Source: JBJHBP01 sp050485645
GTDB lineage: Bacteria > Pseudomonadota > Gammaproteobacteria > Steroidobacterales > Rariloculaceae
NCBI GenBank assembly: GCA_050485645.1
Contig: JBJHBT010000044.1
Coordinates: 1 to 28,801, forward strand
Length of the DNA: 28,801 nt
Direction of reading: 5' to 3'
Shown: one piece after another, positions 1-8,602 of the stretch
Numbering within the stretch: position 1 is the stretch's first letter
Layout of the letters: every line of letters begins with the position of its first letter
Program-made: the position numbers and the translations under genes
Notes under the pieces: model-generated
Seen by the model: the letters and a program-made list of their open reading frames with translations, nothing else
Told to the model about the DNA's origin: nothing
Database searches by the model: none

Positions 1-52
1 GTCCGCGGCCATGGATGGCCGCGGCCAAGGCGCATGGACGCTCTTCCGCCGT
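1..52 (-). repeat. Core of intergenic palindromic repeat, copy C (truncated by window start)
   Basis: Read on the minus strand, this matches the core of the elements at 1842-1897 and 4219-4274. The inner perfect inverted repeat is complete: ten bases at 3-12 pair with 15-24 around a two-base loop. The following CATGGACG block is also shared, with small changes near 28-33. The left outer arm would lie before base 1, so I cannot test whether this copy has the long locus-specific arms of the others. It sits 3' of efp, in line with the 3' position of the other copies. Confidence 0.75.
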
Positions 53-73
53 CCCCGGGGAAAAGGGGACGGC
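48..73 (-). terminator. Hairpin downstream of efp
   Basis: A perfect 9-bp stem (48-56 with 65-73) encloses an eight-base GGGGAAAA loop. It lies about 80 bases beyond the efp stop codon. No clear U-tract follows on the minus strand, so it could be a transcript-stabilising hairpin rather than an intrinsic terminator. Confidence 0.5.
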
Positions 74-151
74 CCCGCAACCGCCCGGCTTTGACGGTGT
101 CGCGGACTACAACCGCCGCGAGTTCAGATGACGGGGGCCGGCGGTGTCCGC

Positions 152-721
152 TCAGTCCTTCACGCGCGAAACATACTCGCCCGTCCGCGTATCCACCTTG
201 ATGACCTCGCCGGTCTCGATGAACAGCGGCACGCGCACGACCGCGCCGGTTTCCAGCGTGGCCGGCTTCACGCCACCCTGCGCGGTGTCACCGCGCACGC
301 CAGGATCGGTTTCGACGATGCTCAACTCGACGAAATTCGGCGGCGTGACCAGCAGCGGCGAGCCGTTCCACAGCATCACCGAACACAGATCCTGTTCCTT
401 CAGCCACGGCGTGGCGTCGCCGACCGCCTTGCTGTCCGCTGCATGCTGCTCGAAGGTGTCCGGCACCATGAAATGCCAGAACTCGCCGTCGGCGTACAGA
501 TACTGCATTTCGGCCTCAACCACATCCGCGGCTTCCACGGAATCGCCGGACTTGAAGGTCCGGTCCACGACGCGGCCGGATTTCAGGTTGCGAATCTTCA
601 CGCGATTGAACGCCTGACCCTTGCCGGGCTTCACAAACTCATTCTCGACGATCACGTAGGGATCACCGTCGAGTAGAATCTTCAGGCCGCCGCGAAATTC
701 ATTGGTGTTGTAACTTGCCAT
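152..721 (-). CDS. efp: Elongation factor P
   Basis: EF-P binds between the ribosomal P and E sites and relieves stalling at polyproline stretches. The 189-residue product begins MASYNTNEF and is near-collinear with E. coli EF-P (188 aa): an N-terminal KOW-like domain followed by two OB-fold domains, ending GEYVSRVKD. The modification loop EFVKPGKGQAF is intact, with the target lysine at position 34. The open frame extends upstream to 883, but the ATG at 721 matches the family's N terminus, so I chose it. The neighbouring divergent gene encodes EpmB, the 2,3-aminomutase that prepares the beta-lysine attached to this lysine, which supports beta-lysylation rather than rhamnosylation or hydroxylation alone. 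EpmA is not in this window. Confidence 0.97.
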   Translation of the reverse strand: MASYNTNEFRGGLKILLDGDPYVIVENEFVKPGKGQAFNRVKIRNLKSGRVVDRTFKSGDSVEAADVVEAEMQYLYADGEFWHFMVPDTFEQHAADSKAVGDATPWLKEQDLCSVMLWNGSPLLVTPPNFVELSIVETDPGVRGDTAQGGVKPATLETGAVVRVPLFIETGEVIKVDTRTGEYVSRVKD

Positions 722-784
722 GCCGAACTTGCCGTTGCTGAATCCAGGCGCGCAATCATAGCCTGTCACCGCGAGCACACGCAC

Positions 785-1777
785 CTGAACGCTCATACTC
801 CCGCAATCACCTGGCAGCACATCCTGCGCGATGCCGTCCGCTCCTGGCCCGAGCTGGCCGGGCTTCTGGAACTCCCGGAACACACCGCGGCGGCGTTCAC
901 GCCGTCACGACAGGACTTCCCGCTGCTGGCGCCGCGCGGATTCATCCGGCGGATGCGCCGCCGCGATCCGCAGGACCCGTTGCTGCTGCAGGTACTGCCG
1001 CGCGGCCGGGAGCGCGAGTCCGTGGCCGGTTTCGGCGACGACCCGCTGGCCGAGACATCGTTTGGCACCGCGGGTGTGGTGCGCAAATACGCCGGTCGCG
1101 CGCTGCTGATCACGACAGGCGCGTGTCCGGTGCACTGCCGCTACTGTTTCCGCCGCGCCTTCCCCTACGCCACGCAGCTGGCGGCACGCGACGACTTCGA
1201 ACCGGCACTGCGGATGATTGCCGGCGATACCGGTATCAGCGAGGTCATTCTCAGCGGCGGCGATCCGCTGAGTCTTGGCAATGCACAGCTGGCGGACCTC
1301 ATTGCCCGTCTTGCGCGAATCCCCGCGCTGCGAACGCTGCGCGTGCACACGCGGTTCCCCATCATGATCCCCGAACGCGTCGACGACGAACTGCTTGCAC
1401 TGCTGGACAGCACCCGACTGCGCACCGTCGTGGTCGTGCACACCAATCACCCGGCCGAAATCGATGACTCCGTCGCCGGCGCGCTACGCCATCTGCGCCG
1501 CGTCAGCAACGCGCTGCTCAATCAATCCGTGCTGCTGCGCGACATCAACGACAACGCCGCCGCCCTCACCGAACTGTCCGAGCGCCTTTTCGACTGCGGC
1601 GTGCTGCCCTACTACCTGCACCTGCTCGACCGCGTCACCGGCGCCGCGCACTTCGATGTCACCGAGACCCAGGGACGCTCGCTGATCGATGCGCTGCGCG
1701 CACGCCTCCCCGGCTACCTCGTCCCCCGCCTGGTCCGCGAAATCCCCGGCGAGCCCGGCAAAACCCCCATCACCTGA
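785..1777 (+). CDS. epmB: EF-P beta-lysylation protein EpmB (radical SAM lysine 2,3-aminomutase), unusual start
   Basis: This KamA-family radical SAM enzyme converts (S)-alpha-lysine to (R)-beta-lysine for EF-P modification. The CxxxCxxC cluster motif is at about residues 114-121 (CPVHCRYC), followed by FRRAFPYA. A GGDPL motif, LLNQSVLLRDINDNA and the C-terminal GYLVPRLVREIPGEP match E. coli EpmB (342 aa). The first ATG is at 953, but clearly homologous sequence (ending PRGFIRRM) extends about 55 codons upstream. The frame is open from 677 and has no ATG, GTG or TTG before 953. I place the start at the CTG at 785 because it gives the family-like N terminus xNAHTPAITWQHILRD; no strong ribosome binding site precedes it. 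Starting at 953 would give 274 aa, short of the family length. Confidence 0.9.
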   Translation: MNAHTPAITWQHILRDAVRSWPELAGLLELPEHTAAAFTPSRQDFPLLAPRGFIRRMRRRDPQDPLLLQVLPRGRERESVAGFGDDPLAETSFGTAGVVRKYAGRALLITTGACPVHCRYCFRRAFPYATQLAARDDFEPALRMIAGDTGISEVILSGGDPLSLGNAQLADLIARLARIPALRTLRVHTRFPIMIPERVDDELLALLDSTRLRTVVVVHTNHPAEIDDSVAGALRHLRRVSNALLNQSVLLRDINDNAAALTELSERLFDCGVLPYYLHLLDRVTGAAHFDVTETQGRSLIDALRARLPGYLVPRLVREIPGEPGKTPIT

Positions 1778-1799
1778 CGCCCCCGACCCACCGCGCCAG

Positions 1800-1939
1800 G
1801 TCGTTGTGTCCGGCTTGTGGTGGCCGGTCCGGATTCCGGGGACGCCGGTCATACCCGTCCATGGGGGCTTGGCCGCGGCCATCCATGGCCGCGGACACCC
1901 CGGAATCCGGACCAGCCACCACAAGCCGGACACAACGAC
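1800..1939. repeat. Long hairpin element, copy A (conserved core, locus-specific arms)
   Basis: The left arm 1800-1841 pairs with the right arm 1898-1939 over 42 positions with a single mismatch. The 56-base interior (1842-1897) matches the interior of copy B at 4219-4274 at about 51 of 56 positions. Within it, ten bases at 1873-1882 pair perfectly with 1885-1894 around a two-base loop; the GGCCGCGGCC palindrome and CCATGG are also present. The arms share no obvious sequence with those of copy B. It starts 22 bases after the epmB stop and ends about 90 bases before the next gene, so it may form the 3' end of the epmB transcript. No U-tract follows. Confidence 0.9.
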
Positions 1940-1986
1940 GCCCCGAACCGGAACTGTGTCCCGGAAACCGTCCGCGAGCGCGGTGT

Positions 1987-1992
1987 TAGAAT
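1987..1992 (+). promoter_or_regulatory. Candidate -10 box for the FimX-like gene
   Basis: TAGAAT lies about 40 bases before the GTG start at 2032, in the only stretch between repeat copy A and the gene. The hexamer 17 bases upstream is a poor -35 match, so this is a weak sigma-70 call made mainly on position. Confidence 0.3.
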
Positions 1993-2031
1993 GCCACGCT
2001 CCGCGCAATCGACATCAAACAAGAGCCATCA

Positions 2032-4092
2032 GTGATCTCCCACGCGAAGACCGCCTCAGCGCCGGTTCCGATGATCGTGTTCGCCGCCCGCGAGGACGAC
2101 GCCGAACTGATCAACCGCACCCTGCGCCAGGCCGGCCACGCCGTGCACTGTCACTGGGTCAGCAGCATGGACGCGCTGATGCCGGTGCTGGAGACGGTGG
2201 ATCCGGAGCTGATCTGGCTGTTTTCCGATCAGGTTGCGGTCCCGGTCAGGGAGGTTGCCAAACTGCGCCAGCACCACGCCGTGTCGGTACCGCTGATCGT
2301 CGTCTCCGCGACCATCGAGGAAGCGAGGATGGCGGAAGCGATGCACGACGGCGCACAGGACATGGTGTCCACCGGGCAGCTCGGCCGCCTGCAGGCCGTC
2401 GCCGAACGGGAGCTGCGCAGCTATCGGCTGGAACGCGCTCTGAATGAAACCCTGCGCTCCGCACAGCAGTACAAGAAGCAGCTCAAGTCGTTCATGGAAG
2501 GATCCATGGATGCCATCGCGCATGCCCAGGAAGGCATACTCGTCGAGGCCAACAGCGCGTGGATGGAACTGTTCGGACTCGATGCCGAAGATGCGCTCAA
2601 CGGACCGCTGATGGATGTCTTCGACGCGGGCTCGCATGCCGCGCTGCGCGGCGCGCTGGCCGCCTGCGAGAAAGGGCAGTGGGAAGCCGATGAACTGAAG
2701 GTCACCGGCCTCACCGCCGACGGCGTCACGCACGCACTGAAACTGCTACTGGAAAACACCCGCTACGACGGTGAGCCTGCCGTCAAGCTGACCATCCGCC
2801 GCGAAGCCGAAGCGCGCCGCGAGCCGACCGAGATGCTCGAAACGGCGATGCAGACCGACCCGATCACCGGCCTGTATCATCGCCGCCGCTTCATGGAGAT
2901 CGTTACCGGCCGCATGGAATCACCATCACGCGGCGGCGTGAAGGCGGTCGCTTTCATTCGGCCCGACAAATTCGGCGAGGTGGAACACGATGTCGGTCCG
3001 CTGGCCAGCGAGGAGATCATTTTCCAGCTGGCGGGGCTGCTGCGCGACAGCGCGCATCCGCAGGACGTGGTGGGCCGCTTCGGCGGCACGGTGTTCACGA
3101 TACTCCTCGAGCGCGGCACGGTCCGCGACATCGAGGCATGGGCGGAAAGCGCGCGCAGCACAATCGCCGACCACATTTTCGAAGTTGAACACAACAGCCT
3201 GTCGGTAACGTGCACCATCGGCATCGCCGAGGTCGGCCCCGCGAAGGAGCATGTGGAAGCTCTGATCGGCAACGCCGAAAAGGCCAACCAGCGTGGCCGG
3301 CAGCGCGGCGGCAATCAGGTGGTGCTGGAAGAGACGTCGGACGAAACCACCCGTGTACAGCGACTGGACGACGTCTGGGTGCATCAGATCAAGGGGGCGC
3401 TGCTGGAGAACCGCTTCCGGCTCGCGCATCAGCCCGTCGTCAGCCTGGCCGGCGAACAGCTGAAACTGTTCGACACGCTGGTGCGCATGGTCGACGCGCA
3501 GGGTGGCGAAGTGTCCGCATCAGAGTTCATGCGTGCAGCCGCCCGCAGCGGGCTGATGAAAGCGATCGACCGCTGGGTCATCGGCGCATCGGTGACCTTC
3601 TGTCGCAACCAGAATCCGGATCGCGTGTTCGTCAAGCTGTCGCGGGAAAGCATCCAGGACCCGACGTTCATCGAGTGGCTGGGCAAGCAGGTGGAAGCCG
3701 CCGGTATCTCGCCCGACAAACTCTGCTTTCAGGTCTCCGAGGAAGACGTCACCCAGTTCCTCAAACAATCACGCACGCTGGCAGAGCTGCTCAAGGAAGG
3801 CGGCTACATGTTCGCGGTGGAGCATTTCGGCATCGGCCGCGATCCCGAGCGCGTGCTGTCGCAGATGCCCATGAATTATCTGAAAATCGACGGCTCGCTG
3901 ATGCAGAGCCTGGCGACCAATCCGGCGCTTCAGGAAACGGTGCGCGGCTATATCCGCCAGGCCACCCGCCGCAAGATCAAGACCATTGCCGAGCGCGTCG
4001 AAGACGCCAACACCATGGCCGTCCTCTTTCAGCTGGGCGCCAGCTACATGCAGGGCCACTACATCCAGGAACCCGAAGTCATCCTCGGCTGA
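2032..4092 (+). CDS. fimX: FimX-like degenerate GGDEF/EAL c-di-GMP effector
   Basis: The 686-residue protein has the domain order and size of Pseudomonas FimX: REC-like (about 12-130), PAS (about 150-260), GGDEF-like (about 275-440) and EAL-like (about 450-685). The REC domain lacks a clear phosphoacceptor Asp (LIWLFSDQ). The GGDEF signature reads GGTVF (351-355). The EAL signature reads DTL (481-483), the DDFG loop reads EHFG and the later AEGVE reads AERVE. Neither enzymatic activity is therefore expected. FimX binds c-di-GMP through its dead EAL domain and promotes type IV pilus assembly and twitching; a similar role is inferred here, but no pilus genes are in the window. The GTG start has AAGAG about seven bases upstream; the ATG at 2071 is an alternative. 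Confidence 0.85.
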   Translation: MISHAKTASAPVPMIVFAAREDDAELINRTLRQAGHAVHCHWVSSMDALMPVLETVDPELIWLFSDQVAVPVREVAKLRQHHAVSVPLIVVSATIEEARMAEAMHDGAQDMVSTGQLGRLQAVAERELRSYRLERALNETLRSAQQYKKQLKSFMEGSMDAIAHAQEGILVEANSAWMELFGLDAEDALNGPLMDVFDAGSHAALRGALAACEKGQWEADELKVTGLTADGVTHALKLLLENTRYDGEPAVKLTIRREAEARREPTEMLETAMQTDPITGLYHRRRFMEIVTGRMESPSRGGVKAVAFIRPDKFGEVEHDVGPLASEEIIFQLAGLLRDSAHPQDVVGRFGGTVFTILLERGTVRDIEAWAESARSTIADHIFEVEHNSLSVTCTIGIAEVGPAKEHVEALIGNAEKANQRGRQRGGNQVVLEETSDETTRVQRLDDVWVHQIKGALLENRFRLAHQPVVSLAGEQLKLFDTLVRMVDAQGGEVSASEFMRAAARSGLMKAIDRWVIGASVTFCRNQNPDRVFVKLSRESIQDPTFIEWLGKQVEAAGISPDKLCFQVSEEDVTQFLKQSRTLAELLKEGGYMFAVEHFGIGRDPERVLSQMPMNYLKIDGSLMQSLATNPALQETVRGYIRQATRRKIKTIAERVEDANTMAVLFQLGASYMQGHYIQEPEVILG

Positions 4093-4168
4093 GCAAGCCC
4101 CTGCCGGCACAGGTCAGCGGCAGTCCGCGCCCGTTTCGCGCCTTCGCGCCCGAAATCCCCCGGGGAGG

Positions 4169-4323
4169 CGATGTTTGCCGGTGCGGGCGGGTTGCGGGGC
4201 GGGCCTGGCGCGCCGGAGACGCCGGGAATACCCATCCATGGGGGCTCGGCCGCGGCCATCCATGGCCGCGGACGCTCCGGCGTGCCAGGCCCACCCCGCA
4301 ACCCGCCCGCACCGGCAACATCG
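4169..4323. repeat. Long hairpin element, copy B (conserved core, locus-specific arms)
   Basis: The left arm 4169-4218 pairs with the right arm 4275-4323 along about 50 positions, with one bulged T and two non-Watson-Crick positions. The 56-base interior 4219-4274 is nearly the same as copy A's and contains the perfect ten-base inverted repeat 4250-4259 / 4262-4271. The arms are GC-rich and unrelated to copy A's. The element fills the gap between two convergent genes (fimX-like stop at 4092, parC stop at 4368), where a bidirectional terminator would be expected. Confidence 0.9.
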
Positions 4324-4367
4324 CCGCAACTTCAGCATCCCGCTCTGCGCTGAACGCTGAGGCGCCG

Positions 4368-6599
4368 CTATATCGCCTGCAGACGTTCGACCTTGCGCCA
4401 GCCTCGGGGCAGAGCGAGCCCGCGACGGCCGCGGCTGCCGACGTAGTATTCGAGATCGGCGGGTTTGAGGGTCATGTCGCGCTGGCCGGCGCGTACGCGC
4501 AGCGACTGTTCCGCGCTCAGGGCCGCGATGGCGGCGAGCGATGTCTCACCGCCCGACGGCAGCGACAGGATCTTGTTGCCCTTGCCGCGCGCCAGTTCCG
4601 GCAGTTCATCGAACGCGAACACCAGCAGGCGGCCGTCGCTGGAGGCCGCGGCGATCCAGACCGGCTCGGTGGGCACCGGCGATGCCGGAATCACCGTCGC
4701 CCCGCGTGCCGGTTTGAGCACCGCCTTACCGGCCTTGTTGCGCGAATACAGGTCTTCCAGCCTGCCGACGAATCCGTAGCCGCTGGAGCTGGCCAGCACC
4801 CAGCGGTCGTCCGGTGCGCCGCACAGTACGGCACGGAACGTCGCGCCGTCGGGCGGGTTCACGTGGCCCGACAGCGGCTCACCCTGGCCGCGCGCCGACG
4901 GCAGCGTATGCGCCGGCAGACTGTAGGCGCGACCGGTGCTGTCCATGAACACCGCGAACTGCGTGCTGCGCCCGATCGCGGATGCGAGGAAGCGGTCGCC
5001 GGAACGATAGCTGAGCGCCTCGGCGTCCACCTCGTGTCCCTTCGCCGCACGCGCCCAGCCGCGCTCGGACAGGATCACCGTCACCGGTTCGCTGGCCACG
5101 AGTTCCGACTCGGCCAGGGCCTGCGCCGCTTCACGTTCGACGATCGCGGTTCGCCGCTCGTCGCCATGGGCCTGCGCCAGCGCCGCCAGTTCGTCCTTGA
5201 TCATCGCGGTCAGGCGGCTGCGTGATTTCAGCGTGCGTTCCAGATCGGCTTTCTCGTCCGCCAGCGCATTCTGCTCACCGCGGATCCTGATCTCCTCCAG
5301 CCGCGCCAGATGTCGCAGCTTCAGCTCCAGGATCGCCTCGGTCTGCTCCTCGCTGAGTTTGAAACGCTTCATCAGCACCGGGCCGGGCTCGTCCTCGGTG
5401 CGCACGATGTGAATCACCTCGTCGATGTTCAGATAGGCAATCAGCAGACCGTCGAGGATGTGCAGCCTGCGCGTCACGCGTTCCAGGCGATACTCCAGCC
5501 GCCGGCGCACGGTGGCGAAGCGGAACTGAAGCCATTCCTCAAGCAGCGCCTTGAGTCCGAACACCTTCGGCCGGCCATCAAGGCCGATGACGTTGAGGTT
5601 GACGCGAATCGTACGTTCCAGATCCGTGGTCGCGAACAGATGCTTCATCAGCACGTCCACATCGGTACGCGTCGAACGCGGCGTCAGTACCAGGCGCGTG
5701 GGACTTTCGTGATCGGACTCGTCACGCAGATCCTCCATCATCGGCAGCTTCTTCGCGCGCATCTGCGCCGCGATCTGTTCGAGTACGCGGGCGCCTGAAG
5801 CCTGGTACGGCAGTTCGGTGATCACGATATCGCTGTTCTCGATCTCATAACGCGCGCGCAGACGCAGCGTGCCCCCACCCGTCCGATAGATTTCGGCAAT
5901 GTCGGTGCGGCTGGAAACCAGCTCGCCGCCGGTGGGGAAGTCCGGCCCCTGCACGTGCTTCGCCAGCTGCGCGGGCGTCGCCTTGGGGTTGTCCAGCAGT
6001 TCGATCAGTGCCGCCACCACCTCGCGCAGGTTGTGCGGCGGCACGTCGGTGGACATGCCCACCGCGATGCCGCTGGTGCCGTTCAGCAGCAGGTTCGGCA
6101 ACTGCGCGGGCAGTACCGTCGGTTCGCTCAGCGTACCGTCGAAGTTGGGCCGCCAGTCCACCGTGCCCTGCCCGAGTTCCGCGAGCAGCGTCTGTGCGTA
6201 GCGGGTCAGGCGCGCCTCGGTGTAACGCATCGCGGCGAATGAGCGCGGGTCGTCCTGCGAACCCCAGTTGCCGTGGCCGTCGACAATCGGATAGCGATAG
6301 GTGAATGGCTGCGCCATATGCACCATTGCCTCGTAGCAGGCGGAATCGCCGTGCGGATGGAACTTGCCGATGACGTCACCGACGGTGCGGGCGGCTTTCT
6401 TGGGCTTGGAACTGGCCGCCAGCCCCAGATCGCTCATGGCGTAGGTGATGCGCCGCTGCACGGGCTTGAGACCATCGCCGATGTGCGGCAGCGCGCGATC
6501 CAGAATCACGTACATCGAGTAGTCGAGATAGGCGCGTTCGGTAAACTCGGCCATCGACAGCCGTTCCACACCCTCGAAATTCAGCTGCTGCGTTTTCAT
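4368..6599 (-). CDS. parC: DNA topoisomerase IV subunit A
   Basis: ParC is the DNA-cleaving subunit of topoisomerase IV, which decatenates daughter chromosomes with ParE. The 743-residue protein begins with the typical ParC N terminus (FTERAYLDYSMYVILDRALP). It has the catalytic tyrosine at 126 within FAAMRYTEARL, then a coiled-coil region and a C-terminal beta-pinwheel. The quinolone-determining stretch reads HPHGDSACYEAM, with Ser86 and Glu90 at the positions equivalent to E. coli Ser80 and Glu84, so the usual resistance substitutions are absent. It follows parE by 57 bases on the same strand and is probably cotranscribed. Its length is close to the family norm (about 750 aa). Confidence 0.98.
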   Translation of the reverse strand: MKTQQLNFEGVERLSMAEFTERAYLDYSMYVILDRALPHIGDGLKPVQRRITYAMSDLGLAASSKPKKAARTVGDVIGKFHPHGDSACYEAMVHMAQPFTYRYPIVDGHGNWGSQDDPRSFAAMRYTEARLTRYAQTLLAELGQGTVDWRPNFDGTLSEPTVLPAQLPNLLLNGTSGIAVGMSTDVPPHNLREVVAALIELLDNPKATPAQLAKHVQGPDFPTGGELVSSRTDIAEIYRTGGGTLRLRARYEIENSDIVITELPYQASGARVLEQIAAQMRAKKLPMMEDLRDESDHESPTRLVLTPRSTRTDVDVLMKHLFATTDLERTIRVNLNVIGLDGRPKVFGLKALLEEWLQFRFATVRRRLEYRLERVTRRLHILDGLLIAYLNIDEVIHIVRTEDEPGPVLMKRFKLSEEQTEAILELKLRHLARLEEIRIRGEQNALADEKADLERTLKSRSRLTAMIKDELAALAQAHGDERRTAIVEREAAQALAESELVASEPVTVILSERGWARAAKGHEVDAEALSYRSGDRFLASAIGRSTQFAVFMDSTGRAYSLPAHTLPSARGQGEPLSGHVNPPDGATFRAVLCGAPDDRWVLASSSGYGFVGRLEDLYSRNKAGKAVLKPARGATVIPASPVPTEPVWIAAASSDGRLLVFAFDELPELARGKGNKILSLPSGGETSLAAIAALSAEQSLRVRAGQRDMTLKPADLEYYVGSRGRRGLALPRGWRKVERLQAI

Positions 6600-6656
6600 G
6601 CGCGAACCTGCCTGCCGTGCAGCATGTGTGCACTTCCACTTCGTCTTTTCACGTGA

Positions 6657-8552
6657 TCAGACCTCGATTGCCGCCAGATTGCCCTTGTCCTGCAACCAGC
6701 TGCGCCGATCCGCGGCGCGCTTTTTCGCGAGCAGCATGTCGAGCATGCGATCGGCTTCGTCCTGCGCGGTCACCGTCAGCTGCGCGAGGCGACGCGTGTC
6801 AGCCGCCATCGTGGTTTCGCGCAGCTGCACCGGATCCATCTCGCCCAGACCCTTGAAGCGGGTGACCGACACCTTGCCGGGCTTCTTCTCCGCTTCCATG
6901 CGATCGACGATCATGTCGCGCTCGGCGTCGTCCAGCGCGTAGTACACATCCTTGCCGACGTCGATGCGGTACAGCGGCGGCATCGCCACGAATACATGAC
7001 CGGCTTCGACCAGCGGCCGGAAATGCTTCAGGAACAGGGCGCAGAGCAGCGTGGCGATGTGCAGCCCATCGGAGTCGGCGTCGGCGAGAATGCAGATCTT
7101 GTGATAGCGCAGCCCATCGAGCCGCTCCGACCCCGGGTCCACGCCCAGCGCAATGCTGATGTTGTGCACCTCCTGCGAGGCCAGCAGCTCGGCGGTGTCC
7201 ACCTCCCAGGTGTTGAGGATCTTGCCGCGCAGCGGCATGACGGCCTGATTCTCGCGATTGCGTGCCTGCTTTGCCGAACCGCCGGCGGAATCGCCCTCGA
7301 CAAGAAACAGTTCCGCGATCGACGGCTCCTGCACCGTGCAGTCGGCGAGCTTGCCCGGCAGCGCGGGACCGGAGACGATGCGTTTGCGCACGATCTTCTT
7401 CTGCGCGCGCGTGCGATTCTGCGCATTGTCGATCGCCAGCTGCGCGATCTCGTCACCGGTTTCCGGGTGCTGATTCAGCCACAGCGAAAACGTGTCCTTG
7501 ACGACGCCGGCCACGAAACCGGCACACTCCCGTGACGACAGCCGCTCCTTGGTCTGCCCGGAGAACTGCGGATCTTCCATCTTCACCGACAGCACGAAGC
7601 TGACGCCTTCCCACACATCTTCCGGCGCAAGCTTCAGCCCCCTGGGCAGCAATGAGCGGAACTCGCAGAATTCACGCAGCGCTTCGGTGAGCCCCGACCG
7701 CAGACCGTTCACATGCGTGCCGCCCTGTGCGGTGGGGATCAGGTTCACGTAGCTTTCGGCAACCGGCGCTTCGCCGCGCTCGGGACACCAGACCAGCGCC
7801 CAGTCCACGGCCTCGCGCTTGCCCTGCAGACTGCCCGAGAAGGGCTGAGCGGGCACGTAGATGGTCTCGCCGACGGCTTCGGCCAGGTATTGCTCAAGAC
7901 CGCCGTCATACAGCCACACATGCGCCTCGGCCGGCTTTTCGACCGTGAGCTTCACTTCCAGCCCCGGGCACAGAACCGCCTTGGCGCGTAGCGCATGCTT
8001 CAGACGCGAGATCGAGAACGCGGGGCTGTCGAAATACTGCGGATCCGGCCAGAAGCGGATCGTCGTGCCGGTGTTGGCGCGGCCCACCTTGCCCACCACC
8101 TCGAGCTTGCCGCGACGTCTGCCACCGGCAAAGCTCATGTTGTACTCCTTGCCGTCGCGGCGTATCCACACCTCGAAGCTCTTCGACAGGGCGTTCACCA
8201 CCGACACGCCCACACCATGCAGGCCACCGGAAAACTGGTAGTTCTTGTTGGAGAACTTGGCGCCGGCATGGAGCCTCGTGAGGATCAGCTCCACGCCGGG
8301 CAGCTTTTCCCTGGGGTGGATGTCCACCGGCATGCCGCGGCCGTCGTCGGCCACTTCCAGAGAACCGTCCTGGTGAACCGTCACGTCGATGCGCCGTGCA
8401 TGGCCCGCCAGCGCTTCGTCCACACTGTTGTCGATCACCTCATGGGCGAGGTGGTTTGGCCTGGAGGTGTCCGTATACATGCCCGGACGCCGGCGCACGG
8501 GCTCCAGGCCGCTCAGAACCTCGATGTCGGCAGCGCGATATGACTTGCTCAT
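6657..8552 (-). CDS. parE: DNA topoisomerase IV subunit B
   Basis: ParE is the ATPase subunit of topoisomerase IV. The N terminus MSKSYRAADIEVLSGLEPVR is followed by the GHKL ATP-binding motifs (HEVIDNSVDEALAG, DDGRGMPVD, GGLHGVGVSVVNAL). The TOPRIM motif (FLVEGDSAGGSAKQ) and the DADSDG metal site come later. The 631-residue length is standard. The frame is open to 8591, but the ATG at 8552 has a good GGGAG ribosome binding site six bases upstream and matches the family N terminus. It lies directly upstream of parC and is divergent from the GGDEF/EAL gene. Confidence 0.98.
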   Translation of the reverse strand: MSKSYRAADIEVLSGLEPVRRRPGMYTDTSRPNHLAHEVIDNSVDEALAGHARRIDVTVHQDGSLEVADDGRGMPVDIHPREKLPGVELILTRLHAGAKFSNKNYQFSGGLHGVGVSVVNALSKSFEVWIRRDGKEYNMSFAGGRRRGKLEVVGKVGRANTGTTIRFWPDPQYFDSPAFSISRLKHALRAKAVLCPGLEVKLTVEKPAEAHVWLYDGGLEQYLAEAVGETIYVPAQPFSGSLQGKREAVDWALVWCPERGEAPVAESYVNLIPTAQGGTHVNGLRSGLTEALREFCEFRSLLPRGLKLAPEDVWEGVSFVLSVKMEDPQFSGQTKERLSSRECAGFVAGVVKDTFSLWLNQHPETGDEIAQLAIDNAQNRTRAQKKIVRKRIVSGPALPGKLADCTVQEPSIAELFLVEGDSAGGSAKQARNRENQAVMPLRGKILNTWEVDTAELLASQEVHNISIALGVDPGSERLDGLRYHKICILADADSDGLHIATLLCALFLKHFRPLVEAGHVFVAMPPLYRIDVGKDVYYALDDAERDMIVDRMEAEKKPGKVSVTRFKGLGEMDPVQLRETTMAADTRRLAQLTVTAQDEADRMLDMLLAKKRAADRRSWLQDKGNLAAIEV

Positions 8553-8602
8553 TGATCTCCCTGCGCCCGGACAACCGCGTGCCCGGGCCAAACGGAGGCG
8601 CG

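Noticed and set aside
1689..2447. Open frames within and around repeat copy A
   Set aside because: Their translation is just the repeat and shadows of epmB and fimX; no start signal or homology seen.
3210..5225. Plus-strand open frame of 671 codons across the fimX-like end, repeat B and parC
   Set aside because: It crosses a hairpin element and two real genes in wrong frames and has Arg/Ala-rich low-information sequence.
6600..6656. Separate promoter for parC
   Set aside because: The 57-base gap after parE shows no convincing -35/-10 pair; cotranscription is simpler.
8553..8591. Upstream extended start for parE (ATG at 8591)
   Set aside because: The extra 13 residues are not family-like, and the ATG at 8552 has a good ribosome binding site.
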